The notes under the pieces were generated by a model. It did no database searches. It saw nothing but the letters and a program-made list of their open reading frames with translations, and was not told the origin of the DNA. A DNA stretch of 64,000 nucleotides from contig NZ_JAZHFT010000002.1 of assembly GCF_036541425.1 (NCBI RefSeq), forward strand, positions 248,001-312,000, read 5' to 3'. The stretch is from Consotaella aegiceratis (GTDB taxonomy: Bacteria; Pseudomonadota; Alphaproteobacteria; Rhizobiales; Rhizobiaceae). Made by a program: the position numbers and the translations under genes. Shown here one piece after another: positions 42,658 to 51,751 of the stretch. Positions within the stretch are counted from its first letter, which is position 1. Each line of letters begins with the position of its first letter.

Positions 42658-44043
42658 ATGCACCACCGGACCATCCATGCCCTGTCGCGGCGCTCCATGC
42701 TCAAATTCGCTTCGGCCGCGCTCGCCCTTTTCGCCGCCGCGCCGGCCTCGGCCGACATGGTGTTTCCCGAAAAGGACGAGCTGAAATTCGGCTTCATCAA
42801 GCTGACCGACATGGCGCCGCTCGCCATCGCCAAGGAGAAGCACTTCTTCGAGGACGAAGGCCTCTACGTGACGCTGGAGCCGCAGGCCAACTGGAAGGTG
42901 CTGCTCGACCGGGTCATCACCGGCGAACTCGACGGCGCCCACATGCTGGCCGGCCAGCCGCTGGCCGCAACCATCGGCTACGGCACCAAGGCCCATATCG
43001 TCACGCCCTTTTCCATGGACCTCAACGGCAACGGCATCACCGTGTCGAACACGGTCTGGGCCGAGATGAAGAAGAGCCTGAAGACGGACGCCGACGGCAA
43101 GATCGAGCATCCGATTTCGGCGGCCGCCTTAAAGCCGGTGGTCGACGCCTACAAGGCTGAAGGAAAGCCCTTCAACATGGGCATGGTGTTCCCGGTCTCG
43201 ACCCACAATTACGAGCTGCGCTACTGGCTTGCCGCCGGCGGCCTCAATCCCGGCTACTATTCGCCCTCCGACACCTCCGGCCAGATCAAGGCCGACGTCC
43301 TCCTTTCGGTGACGCCGCCGCCGCAGATGCCGGCCACTCTCGAAGCCGGCACGATCCAGGGCTATTGCGTCGGCGAACCCTGGAACCAGCAGGCCGTGTT
43401 CAAGGGGATCGGCGTGCCGGTCATCACCGATTACGAGATCTGGAAGGACAATCCCGAAAAGGTCTTCGGCATGACGGCGACCTTCGTCGAGGAGAACCCG
43501 AACACCGCGGTCGCCGTCACCAAGGCGCTGATCCGCGCCGGCAAGTGGCTGGACGCCAGTCCTGAAAACCGCAAGGAAGCGGTCGAGATCCTGTCGCGAC
43601 CCGAATATGTCGGCGCCGACGCCGAGGTCATCGCCAATTCGATGACCGGCACCTTCGAATACGAAAAGGGCGATAAGCGCGAGGCGCCGGACTTCAACGT
43701 CTTTTTCAAGAAGTTCGCGACCTACCCCTATTATTCCGACGCCATCTGGTACCTCACCCAGATGCGCCGCTGGGGCCAGATCGCCGAGGAAAAGCCCGAC
43801 AGCTGGTATGCCGAGACCGCCGCTTCGGTCTATCGCCCGGACATCTACAAGAAGGCCGCCGAGTCGCTGATCGACGACGGCGAGATCGAGGCGTCCGAGG
43901 TGCCGGAGACCGACGGCTACAAGCCGGCAACCGCTGCCTTCATCGACGGCGTCGAATATGACGGCCGCAAGCCCAACGCCTATCTCGAACAGTTCAAGAT
44001 CGGCCTCAAGGGCAGCGAAGACGTCGCCAGCCTCTCCAACTGA
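42658..44043 (+). CDS. nrtA: Nitrate ABC transporter substrate-binding protein
   Basis: A 461-residue nitrate-binding protein of the NrtA/CmpA family. A twin-arginine motif (LSRRSMLKFAS) and signal end PASAD suggest Tat export. Ligand-site segments GAHMLAGQPLAATIGYG, PVSTHNYELRYWLAAGG and GYCVGEPWNQQAV are all present. First gene of the importer, expressed through the NasT-controlled leader just upstream. Confidence 0.93.
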   Translation: MHHRTIHALSRRSMLKFASAALALFAAAPASADMVFPEKDELKFGFIKLTDMAPLAIAKEKHFFEDEGLYVTLEPQANWKVLLDRVITGELDGAHMLAGQPLAATIGYGTKAHIVTPFSMDLNGNGITVSNTVWAEMKKSLKTDADGKIEHPISAAALKPVVDAYKAEGKPFNMGMVFPVSTHNYELRYWLAAGGLNPGYYSPSDTSGQIKADVLLSVTPPPQMPATLEAGTIQGYCVGEPWNQQAVFKGIGVPVITDYEIWKDNPEKVFGMTATFVEENPNTAVAVTKALIRAGKWLDASPENRKEAVEILSRPEYVGADAEVIANSMTGTFEYEKGDKREAPDFNVFFKKFATYPYYSDAIWYLTQMRRWGQIAEEKPDSWYAETAASVYRPDIYKKAAESLIDDGEIEASEVPETDGYKPATAAFIDGVEYDGRKPNAYLEQFKIGLKGSEDVASLSN

Positions 44044-44133
44044 CGCAACTCCGCGCGTGCCGCCGCCCTCGAGCGGGTCACGCCCTGCCCTTCTCCGTCT
44101 CCCAGCCCCAAGCCCCAGGAGAGCCTTCGCGCC

Positions 44134-45228
44134 ATGAGCACGGCATCCGATTTCATGGGACACGAGCTGTCCGCCGAAGAACGCCGCACCCTGAAGCGTG
44201 AAAAGCGCATGATGCGGATCACGCGCGCCACCGGCCCTTTGACCGCGATTGGTCTCGGCTGGTTCGTGCCGATCATGAAGATCGCCGCCGGCGACGACCG
44301 GCGCTCCAACATGAAGGCGCTCTGGCAGGGCCTGGCGGTGCCGCTGATCGGCATCCTTGCCTTCCTTGCGGTGTGGGCCGCCCTTGCCCCGCAGGTTCAG
44401 ACCTCGCTCGGCACGGTGCCGGGCCCAGTCGAGGTCTGGGGCCAGGTTGAGAGCCTCTACGCCGACTATCAGCACGGCCGCGAGGACCGCGCCGACTTCT
44501 ATGCGCGCCAGGAGGCGCGCAACCAGAAGCTCGCCGCCGCCGGCCATGCCGACCGGGTGAAGGTGCGCGACTACACCGGCGCGCCCACCTATCCCGAGCA
44601 GATTGTCACCAGCCTGAAAACCGTCTTCCTCGGCTTCCTGCTCGCGACGATCATCGCGGTGCCGCTCGGTATCGCCTGCGGCCTCTCGGCCACGGTCAAC
44701 GGCGCGCTCAATCCGCTGATCCAGATCTTCAAGCCGGTCTCGCCGCTCGCCTGGCTGCCGATCGTCACGATGATCGTCTCGGCGCTCTATGTGAACGCCT
44801 CGGACGCCGTGCCGAAGTCGATGGTGGTCTCGGCGATCACCGTGACGTTGTGCTCGCTGTGGCCGACGCTGATCAACACGGCGCTGGGCGTCGCCTCGAT
44901 CGACAAGGACCTCGTCAATGTCGGCAAGGTGCTGCAGCTGTCCACCGCCAAGACGATCACCAAACTGGTGCTGCCCTCGGCGATGCCGCTGATCTTCACC
45001 GGCCTGCGCCTGTCGCTGGGTGTCGGCTGGATGGTGCTGATCGCCGCCGAAATGCTCGCCCAGAACCCCGGCCTCGGCAAGTTCGTCTGGGACGAGTTCC
45101 AGAACGGTTCCTCTGCCTCGCTCGCCCGCATCATCGTTGCGGTGATCACCATCGGCATCGTCGGTTTCGTCCTCGACCGCCTCATGGCCGCCCTGCAGGC
45201 CGCCTTCACCTACTCTTCGACGCGATAG
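44134..45228 (+). CDS. nrtB: Nitrate ABC transporter permease
   Basis: A 364-residue permease with a long polar N-terminus, five to six helices, and the EAA region DLVNVGKVLQLSTAKTITKLVLPSAMP typical of nitrate/sulfonate/taurine transporters. A periplasmic insert (about residues 105-155) is rich in charged residues, as in alphaproteobacterial NrtB. It forms the channel for nitrate or nitrite entry. Confidence 0.92.
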   Translation: MSTASDFMGHELSAEERRTLKREKRMMRITRATGPLTAIGLGWFVPIMKIAAGDDRRSNMKALWQGLAVPLIGILAFLAVWAALAPQVQTSLGTVPGPVEVWGQVESLYADYQHGREDRADFYARQEARNQKLAAAGHADRVKVRDYTGAPTYPEQIVTSLKTVFLGFLLATIIAVPLGIACGLSATVNGALNPLIQIFKPVSPLAWLPIVTMIVSALYVNASDAVPKSMVVSAITVTLCSLWPTLINTALGVASIDKDLVNVGKVLQLSTAKTITKLVLPSAMPLIFTGLRLSLGVGWMVLIAAEMLAQNPGLGKFVWDEFQNGSSASLARIIVAVITIGIVGFVLDRLMAALQAAFTYSSTR

Positions 45229-45239
45229 GAGGGCCGATC

Positions 45240-46982
45240 GTGAGCACGCCCATCATCGAATTGAAATCGGTCGCCAAGGGTTATGGCGAGAGCGAGAACC
45301 GCGCCCAGATCCTCGAAGGCGTCGACCTTAATGTCGCCGAAGGCGAGTTCGTCGCGATCGTCGGCTTCTCCGGCTCCGGCAAGACGACGCTGATCTCGCT
45401 GATCGCCGGCCTCGTTCAGGCCGACCAGGGCGAGGTTCTGATGCGCGGCCAGCCGATCACCGGCCCCGGACCCGAGCGCGGCCTCGTCTTCCAGTCCTAT
45501 TCGCTGATGCCCTGGCTCACGGTGCGCGGCAACATCGCGCTCGCCGTCGATTCCGTGTTCGCCAAGGAAGCCAAGGCAAGCCGCAAGGCCCGAGTCGAGA
45601 AGTATATCGAGATGGTCGGCCTGTCGCACGCCGCCGACCGACGGCCGGCCGAGCTGTCCGGCGGCATGCGCCAGCGCGTCTCCGTCGCCCGGGCGCTTGC
45701 CATGAGCCCGGAGATCCTGCTTCTCGACGAGCCGCTGTCGGCGCTCGACGCGCTGACCCGCGCGAAACTTCAGGACGAGTTCGCGGCGATCAGCCAGGTC
45801 GAGAAGAAGACCATCATCCTGATCACCAACGACGTCGACGAGGCGATCCTTCTCGCTGACCGCATCATTCCGCTCGATCCCGGCCCGCGCGCCAAGCTGG
45901 GGCCCTCCTTCTCCGTCGACCTGCCGCATCCGCGCGTGCGTTCGGAGATGAACACCAACGAGGCCTTCAAGCGCCTGCGCCGCGACGTCACCACCTATCT
46001 GATGGAGCGCGGTCGCCATGCCGCGACCGAGGCCGGCGAGGCCAAGGCGCTGCCGAACGTGGTGCCGATCACCCAGGCGCCGCAGAAGGGCCCGGCGCCC
46101 GACCTGCCGGCGGCCTATCGCAAGGCGGCCCATTCGCCGATCGAGCGGGGATATCTGGAATTCTCCGAGGTCCGAAAGACCTATCCGACGCCGAAAGGCC
46201 CGCTCACCGTCGTCGACGGCTTCGACCTGAAGATGGAAAAGGGCGAGTTCATCACCCTCATCGGCCATTCGGGCTGCGGCAAGTCGACGGTGCTGTCGAT
46301 GGCGGCCGGCCTCAACGACATCTCGTCGGGCGGCATCATCCTCGACGGCAAGGAAGTGCACGGCGCCGGACCCGACCGCGCCGTCGTCTTCCAGGCGCCC
46401 TCGCTGATGCCCTGGCTGACGGCACGCGAGAACGTCGCGTTGGGCGTCGACCGGGTCTATCCCACCGCCTCGTCGGGCGAGCGGCGCGACATCGTCGAGC
46501 ATTATCTGCATCGCGTCGGTCTGGCGGACGCCATGCACCGCAAGGCGGCCGATCTGTCCAACGGCATGAAGCAGCGCGTCGGCATCGCCCGCGCCTTCGC
46601 CCTGTCGCCGAAGCTTCTGCTTCTCGACGAGCCGTTCGGCATGCTCGATTCGCTGACCCGCTGGGAGCTGCAGGACGTTCTGATGGACGTCTGGAAGCGC
46701 ACCCAGGTGACGGCTGTCTGCGTCACCCACGACGTCGACGAGGCGATCCTCCTCGCCGACCGCGTGGTGATGATGACCAATGGGCCGATGGCCAAGATCG
46801 GCAAGGTCATGAAAGTCGACCTGCCGCGCCCGCGCACCCGCAAGGCGCTGCTCGAACATCCCGACTACTACCTCTACCGCGAACAGCTCCTGAGCTTCCT
46901 GGAAGAGTACGAAAAGGGCGCCCACGGCTCGGAGCCGAGCGCCGCTCCCGCAAAATCCGAGACGAAGAGAGAGGCAGCATGA
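45240..46982 (+). CDS. Nitrate ABC transporter ATPase, two modules fused
   Basis: A 580-residue protein made of two NrtD-like ATPase modules. Module 1: Walker A GFSGSGKTT, signature LSGGMRQRVSVARAL, Walker B ILLLDEPLSALD. Module 2: Walker A GHSGCGKST, signature LSNGMKQRVGIARAF, Walker B LLLLDEPFGMLD. Both look catalytic. It starts at GTG 45240 with GGAGGG upstream. Unlike cyanobacterial NrtC it has no C-terminal nitrate-sensing domain. It overlaps the GAF gene by four bases. Confidence 0.93.
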   Translation: MSTPIIELKSVAKGYGESENRAQILEGVDLNVAEGEFVAIVGFSGSGKTTLISLIAGLVQADQGEVLMRGQPITGPGPERGLVFQSYSLMPWLTVRGNIALAVDSVFAKEAKASRKARVEKYIEMVGLSHAADRRPAELSGGMRQRVSVARALAMSPEILLLDEPLSALDALTRAKLQDEFAAISQVEKKTIILITNDVDEAILLADRIIPLDPGPRAKLGPSFSVDLPHPRVRSEMNTNEAFKRLRRDVTTYLMERGRHAATEAGEAKALPNVVPITQAPQKGPAPDLPAAYRKAAHSPIERGYLEFSEVRKTYPTPKGPLTVVDGFDLKMEKGEFITLIGHSGCGKSTVLSMAAGLNDISSGGIILDGKEVHGAGPDRAVVFQAPSLMPWLTARENVALGVDRVYPTASSGERRDIVEHYLHRVGLADAMHRKAADLSNGMKQRVGIARAFALSPKLLLLDEPFGMLDSLTRWELQDVLMDVWKRTQVTAVCVTHDVDEAILLADRVVMMTNGPMAKIGKVMKVDLPRPRTRKALLEHPDYYLYREQLLSFLEEYEKGAHGSEPSAAPAKSETKREAA

Positions 46983-47917
46983 GCGCTGTCATGGCACCTC
47001 AAGACACCCCCCGTCCGTTCGTCGAAGTGACCGAGGTCTGGGTTCCGGAAGGCGACCGTCTGGTCTGGTCGAGCGGCAATTACGGGGCGCTCGCCTCCTT
47101 CGCCGCCGCCTCCGAAAAGCACAGCTTCGCCAAGGGCGAAGGCCTGCCCGGCAAGGCCTGGGCCGAGGCCCGCCCGGTCGTTCTGAAAGGCTTCGACGGC
47201 TCCTATTTCCTGCGCGCCGACGCCGCCAAGGCGGTCGGCCTGACCAGCGCCGTCGCCGTGCCGATCTTTCGCGGGCCCGATCTGAAGGCGGTGGTCGTCG
47301 TCCTGTGCGCCGACGACGAGGACCGCACCGGCGCCATCGAGATCTGGCGGGCCGACAACGGCTTGATGATGCTCGACGACGGCTATTACGGCGCCGCCAA
47401 GCATTTCGAGTGGGTCTCCCAGCACACCCATTTTCCGCGCGGCCAGGGCCTGCCCGGCGGGGTGTGGGCGGCCAATACGCCGATGCTGATGCGCGACCTC
47501 GGCTCCGGCTACCGCTTCATTCGCGCCGACAGCGCCGGCAAGGCGGGCCTCACCACCGGCCTCGGCCTGCCGATTCCGGTGCCGGGCGATCCGACCTACG
47601 TGTTGACGCTCCTGTCGGCGCGCGGCACGCCGATCGCCCATCGCTTCGAACTGTGGAGCGTGCCCGGCGCCAAGACCGGCAGCTCCAAGGATGCGGTTCT
47701 GACCGACGGCATCTGCCAGCGCGAGGGTCCGCTCTGGACCGACGAAGAGGAGCCGCGCGTCGCGCCCTGGCAGGGCACGATCGGTCAGGTGCTCGGATCG
47801 GGCATCCCCGTCGTCAAGGTCGACAAGGCGGGTCTGGCCGCCGGCTACGCCTCGATGGTGGCCGTCCCGATCTATCGCGACGGCGCGATCGCCCACGTCG
47901 TCGCCTGGTATTACTGA
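46979..47917 (+). CDS. GAF-like protein with three internal repeats
   Basis: A 312-residue protein of three GAF-like repeats (about residues 12-110, 112-215, 217-312). Each shows a FxxGxGLPGxxW-like element (FAKGEGLPGKAW, FPRGQGLPGGVW, PWQGTIGQVLGSG) followed by a R/K-A-D/G-x-A--A/G hydrophobic strand and AVPI. No kinase, HTH or other effector domain is present. It sits inside the nitrate operon with ATGA overlap, 10 bases before nirB. A small-molecule or redox sensor is possible, but its function is not known to me. Confidence 0.8.
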   Translation: MSAVMAPQDTPRPFVEVTEVWVPEGDRLVWSSGNYGALASFAAASEKHSFAKGEGLPGKAWAEARPVVLKGFDGSYFLRADAAKAVGLTSAVAVPIFRGPDLKAVVVVLCADDEDRTGAIEIWRADNGLMMLDDGYYGAAKHFEWVSQHTHFPRGQGLPGGVWAANTPMLMRDLGSGYRFIRADSAGKAGLTTGLGLPIPVPGDPTYVLTLLSARGTPIAHRFELWSVPGAKTGSSKDAVLTDGICQREGPLWTDEEEPRVAPWQGTIGQVLGSGIPVVKVDKAGLAAGYASMVAVPIYRDGAIAHVVAWYY

Positions 47918-47927
47918 GGTGAAGCCT

Positions 47928-50372
47928 ATGCAGAAACTGGTCGTCATCGGCGCCGGCATGGCGTCCGGCCGCGCGCTGGAACATCTGTTCGAGGCGGACG
48001 GCGAGCCTTACGAGGTCACGCTGTTCAACGCCGAAGCCCGCGGCAACTACAACCGCATCATGCTGACCTCCGTGCTCTCCGGAGAAAAGAGCTACGAGGA
48101 GATCGTCACCCATGACGAGGCCTGGTATGCGGAGCGCGGCGTGACCTGCCGCTTCGGCGAAAAGGTCGTCGCCATCGATCGGGCCCGCAAGATCGTCGTC
48201 GGCGAGAAGGGCGAGGTCCCCTACGACAAGCTGATCGTCGCGACGGGCTCGGTGCCCTTCATCATTCCGGTGGAAGGGCGGGACCTGCCCGGTGTCATCA
48301 CCTATCGCGATCTCGACGACACCAACGCCATGGTCGAGGCGTGCGGGCCTGAGGGCAAGTCGGCCGTCGTCATCGGCGGCGGCCTTCTCGGCCTTGAAGC
48401 CGCCGCCGGCCTGCGGCTGCGCGGCATGGAGGTGACGGTCGTCCATCTCGCCGGCCACCTGATGGAGCGCCAGCTCGACCCGTCCGCCTCCTATCTGCTC
48501 GAACGGGCGGTGGAATCGCGCGGCATCCGCGTTCTGACCAAGGCCAACACCCAGGCGATCGAGGGCGAGACCCACGTGACCGGCGTGCGCCTCGACGACG
48601 GCACGGTGGTTCCTGCCGACATCGTCGTCATGGCGGTCGGCATCCGCCCCTCGACCCAGCTCGCCAAGGACGCCGGGCTCGAAGTCGGGCGCGGCGTCAA
48701 GGTCGGCGACGACCTGCGCACGTCCGATCCCGACATCTTCTCGGTCGGCGAATGCGTCGAACATCGCGGCGTCTGCTACGGCCTGGTCGCGCCACTCTAC
48801 GAGATGGGCAAGGTGGTCGCCGCCCATCTCGCCGGCCCCTCCGAAAACGTCTATCTCGGCTCGGTCACCTCGACCAAGCTCAAGGTCACCGGCATCGACC
48901 TCTTCTCGGCCGGCGACTTTTCCGAGGGCGAGGGCCGCGACGAGATCGTGCTGCGCGATGCCGCCGGCGGCGTCTACAAGCGCCTCGTCATCGAGCACAA
49001 CACCATTATCGGCGCGGTGCTCTACGGCGATACCGCCGACGGCGCCTGGTTCTTCGACCTGATGAAGAAGACCACCGACATCTCCGAGATGCGTGACACC
49101 CTGATCTTCGGCCAGTCCTACCAGGGGGGCGCCCCGCTGGACCCTACGGCGGCCGTTGCAGCCTTGCCGGATGAGGCGGAGATCTGCGGCTGCAACGGCG
49201 TCTGCAAGGGCACCATCGTCAACGCCATCACCGAGCGCGGTCTGAACTCGCTGGAAGCGGTGCGCTCGGCCACCAAGGCCTCGGCCTCCTGCGGCTCGTG
49301 CACCGGCCTCGTCGACCAGTTGCTGCTGTCGACCCTGGGGCCCGCCTATATCGTCAAGGCGCTGCCCTCGGTCTGCGGCTGCACCGAGCTCTCCCACGGC
49401 GCGGTGCGCCGGCTGATCAAGGCGAAGGAGCTGAAGACCATTCCGGCCGTCATGCAGGAGCTGGAGTGGAAGACCGCCAACGGCTGCTCCAAGTGCCGGC
49501 CGGCGCTCAACTACTATCTCCTCGCCGACTGGCCGGGCGAATACGTCGACGACCAGCAGTCGCGCTACATCAACGAGCGCGTCCACGCCAATATCCAGAA
49601 GGACGGCACCTATTCCGTCGTGCCGCGCATGTGGGGCGGCATCACCTCGGCCAAGGAGCTGCGCGCCATCGCCGACGTGGTCGAAAAATTCGACATCCCG
49701 ACGGTCAAATGCACCGGCGGCCAGCGCATCGACATGCTGGGGGTCAAGAAGGAGGACCTGCCGGCGGTCTGGTCCGACCTCAACGCCGCCGGCCTCGTCT
49801 CCGGCCATGCCTACGGCAAGGCGCTCAGAACGGTGAAGACGTGCGTCGGCACCGACTGGTGCCGCTTCGGCACCCAGGACTCCACCGGTCTCGGCGTTCG
49901 CATCGAAAAGTTCATGTGGGGCTCCTGGACGCCCGGCAAGGTCAAGCTCGCCGTCTCCGGGTGCCCGCGCAACTGCGCCGAGGCGACCTGCAAGGATGTC
50001 GGCGTCGTCTGTGTCGATTCCGGCTACGAGATCCATGTCGGCGGCGCCGCCGGCCTCGACATAAGGGGCACCGAGCTTCTGACCAAGGTTTCGACCGAGG
50101 ACGATGCGCTCGAAATGATCGTCGCCACGGTGCAGCTCTATCGCGAGCAGGGCTGGTATCTGGAGCGCATCTACAAGTGGATGCGCCGGGTCGGCCTCGA
50201 CACCATCAAGAGCCAGGTGGTCGACGATGCGGCCAACCGCAAGGCGCTGTTCGAGCGCTTCGTCTATTCCCAGCAGTTTTCCCAATCCGATCCCTGGCAG
50301 GCGCGCACGCAGGGCCTCGACGCCCACGAATTCAAGCCGCTTGCCGATTTGACCCTGGAGGCCGCCGAGTGA
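47928..50372 (+). CDS. nirB: Assimilatory nitrite reductase (NADH) large subunit
   Basis: An 814-residue NirB. The N-terminal FAD/NAD(P) domain starts LVVIGAGMASGRALEHL. Two BFD-type [2Fe-2S] segments follow (CGCNGVCKG with CGSC, and CGCTELSHG with CSKC). The C-terminal siroheme/[4Fe-4S] domain has CVGTDWC and SGCPRNC. It reduces nitrite to ammonium using NADH with NirD. ATG 47928 is preferred because GAGGTGA sits just upstream. Siroheme is provided by the cysG gene of the same cluster. Confidence 0.95.
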   Translation: MQKLVVIGAGMASGRALEHLFEADGEPYEVTLFNAEARGNYNRIMLTSVLSGEKSYEEIVTHDEAWYAERGVTCRFGEKVVAIDRARKIVVGEKGEVPYDKLIVATGSVPFIIPVEGRDLPGVITYRDLDDTNAMVEACGPEGKSAVVIGGGLLGLEAAAGLRLRGMEVTVVHLAGHLMERQLDPSASYLLERAVESRGIRVLTKANTQAIEGETHVTGVRLDDGTVVPADIVVMAVGIRPSTQLAKDAGLEVGRGVKVGDDLRTSDPDIFSVGECVEHRGVCYGLVAPLYEMGKVVAAHLAGPSENVYLGSVTSTKLKVTGIDLFSAGDFSEGEGRDEIVLRDAAGGVYKRLVIEHNTIIGAVLYGDTADGAWFFDLMKKTTDISEMRDTLIFGQSYQGGAPLDPTAAVAALPDEAEICGCNGVCKGTIVNAITERGLNSLEAVRSATKASASCGSCTGLVDQLLLSTLGPAYIVKALPSVCGCTELSHGAVRRLIKAKELKTIPAVMQELEWKTANGCSKCRPALNYYLLADWPGEYVDDQQSRYINERVHANIQKDGTYSVVPRMWGGITSAKELRAIADVVEKFDIPTVKCTGGQRIDMLGVKKEDLPAVWSDLNAAGLVSGHAYGKALRTVKTCVGTDWCRFGTQDSTGLGVRIEKFMWGSWTPGKVKLAVSGCPRNCAEATCKDVGVVCVDSGYEIHVGGAAGLDIRGTELLTKVSTEDDALEMIVATVQLYREQGWYLERIYKWMRRVGLDTIKSQVVDDAANRKALFERFVYSQQFSQSDPWQARTQGLDAHEFKPLADLTLEAAE

Positions 50373-50710
50373 TGAGCGAGAACTGGATCGAGATCGGCCG
50401 CGTCTCCGACATTCCGGCGCTCGGCGCGCGGGTCGTCAAGACGCACGAGATGAACATCGGCGTCTTCAAGACCGCCGACGGCAGCATCTACGCCATCGAG
50501 GACAAGTGCCCGCATCGCGGCGGGCCGCTCAGCCAGGGCATCGTCCATGACGAGGCCGTCACCTGCCCGCTGCATTCGGTGGTGATCTCGCTGAAGACCG
50601 GCATCGCCGCCAATCACGAAGACGGCTGCGTGCGCACCATTCCGGTGAAGATCGAGGGCGAGCGCATTCTCATCGACCTTGCGGCGGCCGCCACGCGCAA
50701 GGCCGCCTGA
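50372..50710 (+). CDS. nirD: Nitrite reductase small subunit, Rieske type
   Basis: A 112-residue NirD with the Rieske [2Fe-2S] ligands CPHRGGPLSQG and CPLHSVV (C-x-H and C-x2-H). It overlaps nirB by one base (TGATG) and is the partner of the large subunit. Confidence 0.94.
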   Translation: MSENWIEIGRVSDIPALGARVVKTHEMNIGVFKTADGSIYAIEDKCPHRGGPLSQGIVHDEAVTCPLHSVVISLKTGIAANHEDGCVRTIPVKIEGERILIDLAAAATRKAA

Positions 50711-50766
50711 CCCGAGAAAACGGGAGGTGCCAGCCGGCCGGTGTCGGCAGGCCAAGCTCTGACGAC

Positions 50767-50788
50767 GGCGGCGCAACGCGGCGCCGCC
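50767..50788 (+). other. GC-rich hairpin between nirD and the nitrite channel gene
   Basis: GGCGGCGC and GCGCCGCC form an 8-bp perfect stem with a six-base loop. No U-run follows, so it is not a classic terminator; it may adjust expression of downstream genes. Confidence 0.4.
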
Positions 50789-50828
50789 GATCCCCTCTTG
50801 TCTGACCTCAACGCAATGGAGAGTCCCC

Positions 50829-51671
50829 ATGGCCTATGTCGCACCCTCCGAATTCGTCACCAAAATGGTCGATGCCGGTGAAGCGAAGATCTTCATGTCG
50901 ACGCGGGACACGGTGATCCGCGCCTATATGGCCGGCGCCATTCTCGCGCTCGCCGCCGCCTTCGCCGTGACGATCAACGTCCAGACCGGCCAGCCGCTGG
51001 CCGGCGCCATCCTCTTTCCCGTGGGCTTTTGCCTGCTCTACCTGATGGGCTTCGACCTTTTGACCGGCGTCTTCACGCTGGCGCCGCTCGCCCTGATCGA
51101 CAAGCGTCCGGGCGTGACGCTCGGCGGCGTGCTGCGCAATTGGGGGCTGGTGTTTCTCGGCAATTTTGCCGGCGCGCTCACCGTCGCGGTGATGATGGCG
51201 ATCATCTTCACCTTCGCCTTCACCACCGAGCCCAACGCGGTCGGCAAGGCGATCGGCCATATCGGCGAGGGTCGCACGATCGGTTACGCCGCGCACGGCG
51301 CCGGCGGCATGCTGACCCTCTTCGTGCGCGGCATCCTGTGCAACTGGATGGTCTCGACCGGTGTCGTCGCGGCGCTGATGTCCAGCACCGTGTCGGGCAA
51401 GGTGATCACCATGTGGATGCCGATCATGCTGTTCTTCTACATGGGCTTCGAGCACTCGGTGGTGAACATGTTCCTGTTCCCTTCGGGCCTGATGCTGGAA
51501 GGCAACTTCTCGATCGGCGACTACTTCATCTGGAACGAGATCCCCACCGTCCTCGGCAACCTCGTCGGCGGCCTCTCCTTCGTCGGCCTGACGCTCTACG
51601 CCACGCACCTGAGGACGGGGGCGGCGCGCGAGCGCCGCATCGTCGAGCCGGCGGCGGTGCCGGCCGAGTAA
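50829..51671 (+). CDS. nirC: Formate/nitrite transporter family channel (NirC type)
   Basis: A 280-residue FNT channel with about six helices. Typical segments are GFCLLYLMGFDLLTGVFTLAP, NWGLVFLGNFAGAL and CNWMVSTGVVAAL, with the second half GFEHSVVNMFLFPSGL containing the central His. It probably moves nitrite (or exports excess nitrite) in support of the nir and nas enzymes encoded on either side. Confidence 0.92.
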   Translation: MAYVAPSEFVTKMVDAGEAKIFMSTRDTVIRAYMAGAILALAAAFAVTINVQTGQPLAGAILFPVGFCLLYLMGFDLLTGVFTLAPLALIDKRPGVTLGGVLRNWGLVFLGNFAGALTVAVMMAIIFTFAFTTEPNAVGKAIGHIGEGRTIGYAAHGAGGMLTLFVRGILCNWMVSTGVVAALMSSTVSGKVITMWMPIMLFFYMGFEHSVVNMFLFPSGLMLEGNFSIGDYFIWNEIPTVLGNLVGGLSFVGLTLYATHLRTGAARERRIVEPAAVPAE

Positions 51672-51751
51672 CGAGCGGAACTAGGGCGCGCACGCCCTTA
51701 GGCGGCGCGCCTTCTCTAACCCTTTTCGCATCCATCGGAACGGCGGACGCC

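Noticed and set aside
47814..50327. Very long open frame antisense to nirB
   Set aside because: High-GC codon bias of the real gene leaves stops rare on the opposite strand. The translated text has no domain sense, while the plus strand encodes a complete NirB.
51029..51751. N-terminal extension of the nitrate reductase reading frame into nirC
   Set aside because: The frame is open by chance inside nirC. The real start is ATG 51752, just before the conserved CPYCGVGCG motif.
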